NCBI GenBank assembly: GCA_001789515.1
Contig: MFZT01000049.1
Location: 1-14,751, forward strand
Reading direction: 5' to 3'
DNA length: 14,751 bases
Origin: Candidatus Roizmanbacteria bacterium RIFCSPHIGHO2_02_FULL_43_11
Lineage (GTDB): Bacteria; Patescibacteriota; Microgenomatia; UBA1406; HO2-37-13b
Shown here: one piece after another, positions 14,074 through 14,751 of the stretch
Position numbering within the stretch: position 1 is the first letter of the stretch
How the letters are laid out: each line of letters starts with the position of its first letter
Program-made: the position numbers and the translations under genes
The notes under the pieces: model-generated
Told to the model about the DNA's origin: nothing
Seen by the model: only the letters and a program-made list of their open reading frames with translations
Databases searched by the model: none

Positions 14074-14751
14074 TTTTTTAAGAGTTTGATCCTGGCTCAG
14101 GATGAACGCTAGCGGCGTGTTTAAGATATGCAAGTCGAGCGTCTCTTACATAAAGCTTGCTTTGTGTAAGGGTAGCGGCGGACGGCTGAGTAACACGTAG
14201 GAACCTACCCTATGGTGGGGTATAGCCTCGGGAAACCGAGGGTAATCCCCCATATCCAGCTCCTTTTTTGTTTTATAGGTTTTTCCAGGCTGCCCTGACA
14301 GGCAGTTGCGGAATTATCTCTATAGACCAAAAATGGAGTTGGAAAGGGCTTAACTGCTCGCCAAAGGAGGGGCCTGCGGCCTATCAGGTAGTTGGTGGGG
14401 TAAAAGCCTACCAAGCCTATGACGGGTAGCTGACCTTATGAGGGTGATCAGCCAGAGGAGGACTGAGACACGGCCTCCACACCTACGGGTGGCAGCAATC
14501 AAGAATCGTTGGCAATGGGCGAAAGCCTGACCACGCGACGCCGCGTGTAGGAAGACGCCTTTCGGGGTGTAAACTACTGTGGTAGGGGAAAAAATCCAGC
14601 GCCGTATATTTGAAAACTTTTTCGAGTATAGAGCGCTGGACTGATGGTACCCTACTAGAAAGTGGCCGCTAACTTCGTGCCAGAAGCGTCGGTGATACGA
14701 GGGCCACAAGCGTTATCCGGTGTGACTGGGCGTAAAGGGTTCGTAGGCGGT
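14074..14751 (+). rRNA. rrs: 16S ribosomal RNA, 5' part (runs off the window)
   Basis: The 27F site AGAGTTTGATCCTGGCTCAG is perfect at 14081-14100, putting base 1 near 14074. Conserved blocks follow in order: GATGAACGCTAGCGGCG, ATGCAAGTCGAGCG, GGCGGACGGCTGAGTAACACG, GGCCTGCGGCCTATCAG, GACTGAGACACGGCC, CTACGGGTGGCAGCA, GCAATGGGCGAAAGCCTGA, TGCCAGAAGCGTCGGTGATA, GGGCGTAAAGGGTTCGTAGG. The window ends near E. coli position 589. Features that differ from most bacteria: a re-paired 530 loop (14662-14707), a T-A to A-T swap in the 338 region, and a long V2 helix (14256-14342). The h6 hairpin (CTTACATAAAG with CTTTGTGTAAG) and h17 (TCCAGCGC with GCGCTGGA) are well formed, so the gene looks functional. 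The pattern fits Candidate Phyla Radiation bacteria. Confidence 0.98.

Noticed and set aside
14256..14342. A 16S intron or insertion element
   Set aside because: The extra bases extend a paired helix, contain no ORF or intron core, and sit in a variable region where length differs naturally.
14205..14709. Open frames on the minus strand within 14205-14709
   Set aside because: They lie wholly inside the 16S rRNA gene, have no family features, and are chance frames.

Overview
The window most likely comes from a Candidate Phyla Radiation (Patescibacteria) genome; I cannot fix the class. The main evidence is the partial 16S rRNA gene at the right edge. It is clearly bacterial but has a re-paired 530 loop, an altered 338 region and an enlarged V2 helix. 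The gene content also fits this group: a compact type IV pilus operon, large GT-C-like membrane proteins and short or overlapping gene junctions. TGA is used as a stop (the YfhO-like and MreB-like genes both end in TGA) and no gene needs TGA read through, so the UGA-glycine code of Gracilibacteria/Absconditabacteria does not apply.

Layout. Positions 1-4141 (+) hold a type IV pilus block: the C-terminal part of the extension ATPase PilB, the retraction ATPase PilT, the platform protein PilC, and a type IV prepilin with its own promoter, closed by a strong intrinsic terminator (4162-4191). The pilB-pilT and pilC-pilin gaps are almost entirely filled by two copies of one composite repeat: a purine-rich GATA/GATG part starting right after the stop codon, then a 51-bp array of 9-10 bp CTAGTT units. 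Positions 4208-6169 (+) encode a DUF2723 GT-C-like membrane protein. Its 3' end overlaps by 68 bp the 3' end of a four-gene minus-strand operon (12730 down to 6102): Wzy_C/O-antigen-ligase-like protein with TPR-like tail, DPM1/CsbB-like GT2 polyprenyl-phosphate glycosyltransferase, a fusion of two methyltransferase domains, and a YfhO-family membrane protein. Divergent from it, 12762-13781 (+) is a divergent MreB-like actin homologue. A good sigma70-type promoter, a roughly 220-nt leader with hairpins, and the first ~680 bases of 16S rRNA complete the window.

How it may work together. The pil genes build and retract a pilus. The minus-strand cassette looks like a lipid-linked sugar pathway: a GT2 charges a polyprenyl-phosphate carrier, and GT-C (YfhO, DUF2723) and Wzy_C proteins move sugars or oligosaccharides on the outer face. 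Whether the acceptor is the neighbouring pilin or another surface polymer is inference. The least expected signals are the paired composite repeats in the pil locus, the compensated 16S 530 loop that lacks the G527 methylation site, and -10 boxes placed 6-9 nt before several start codons, which suggests leaderless transcripts.
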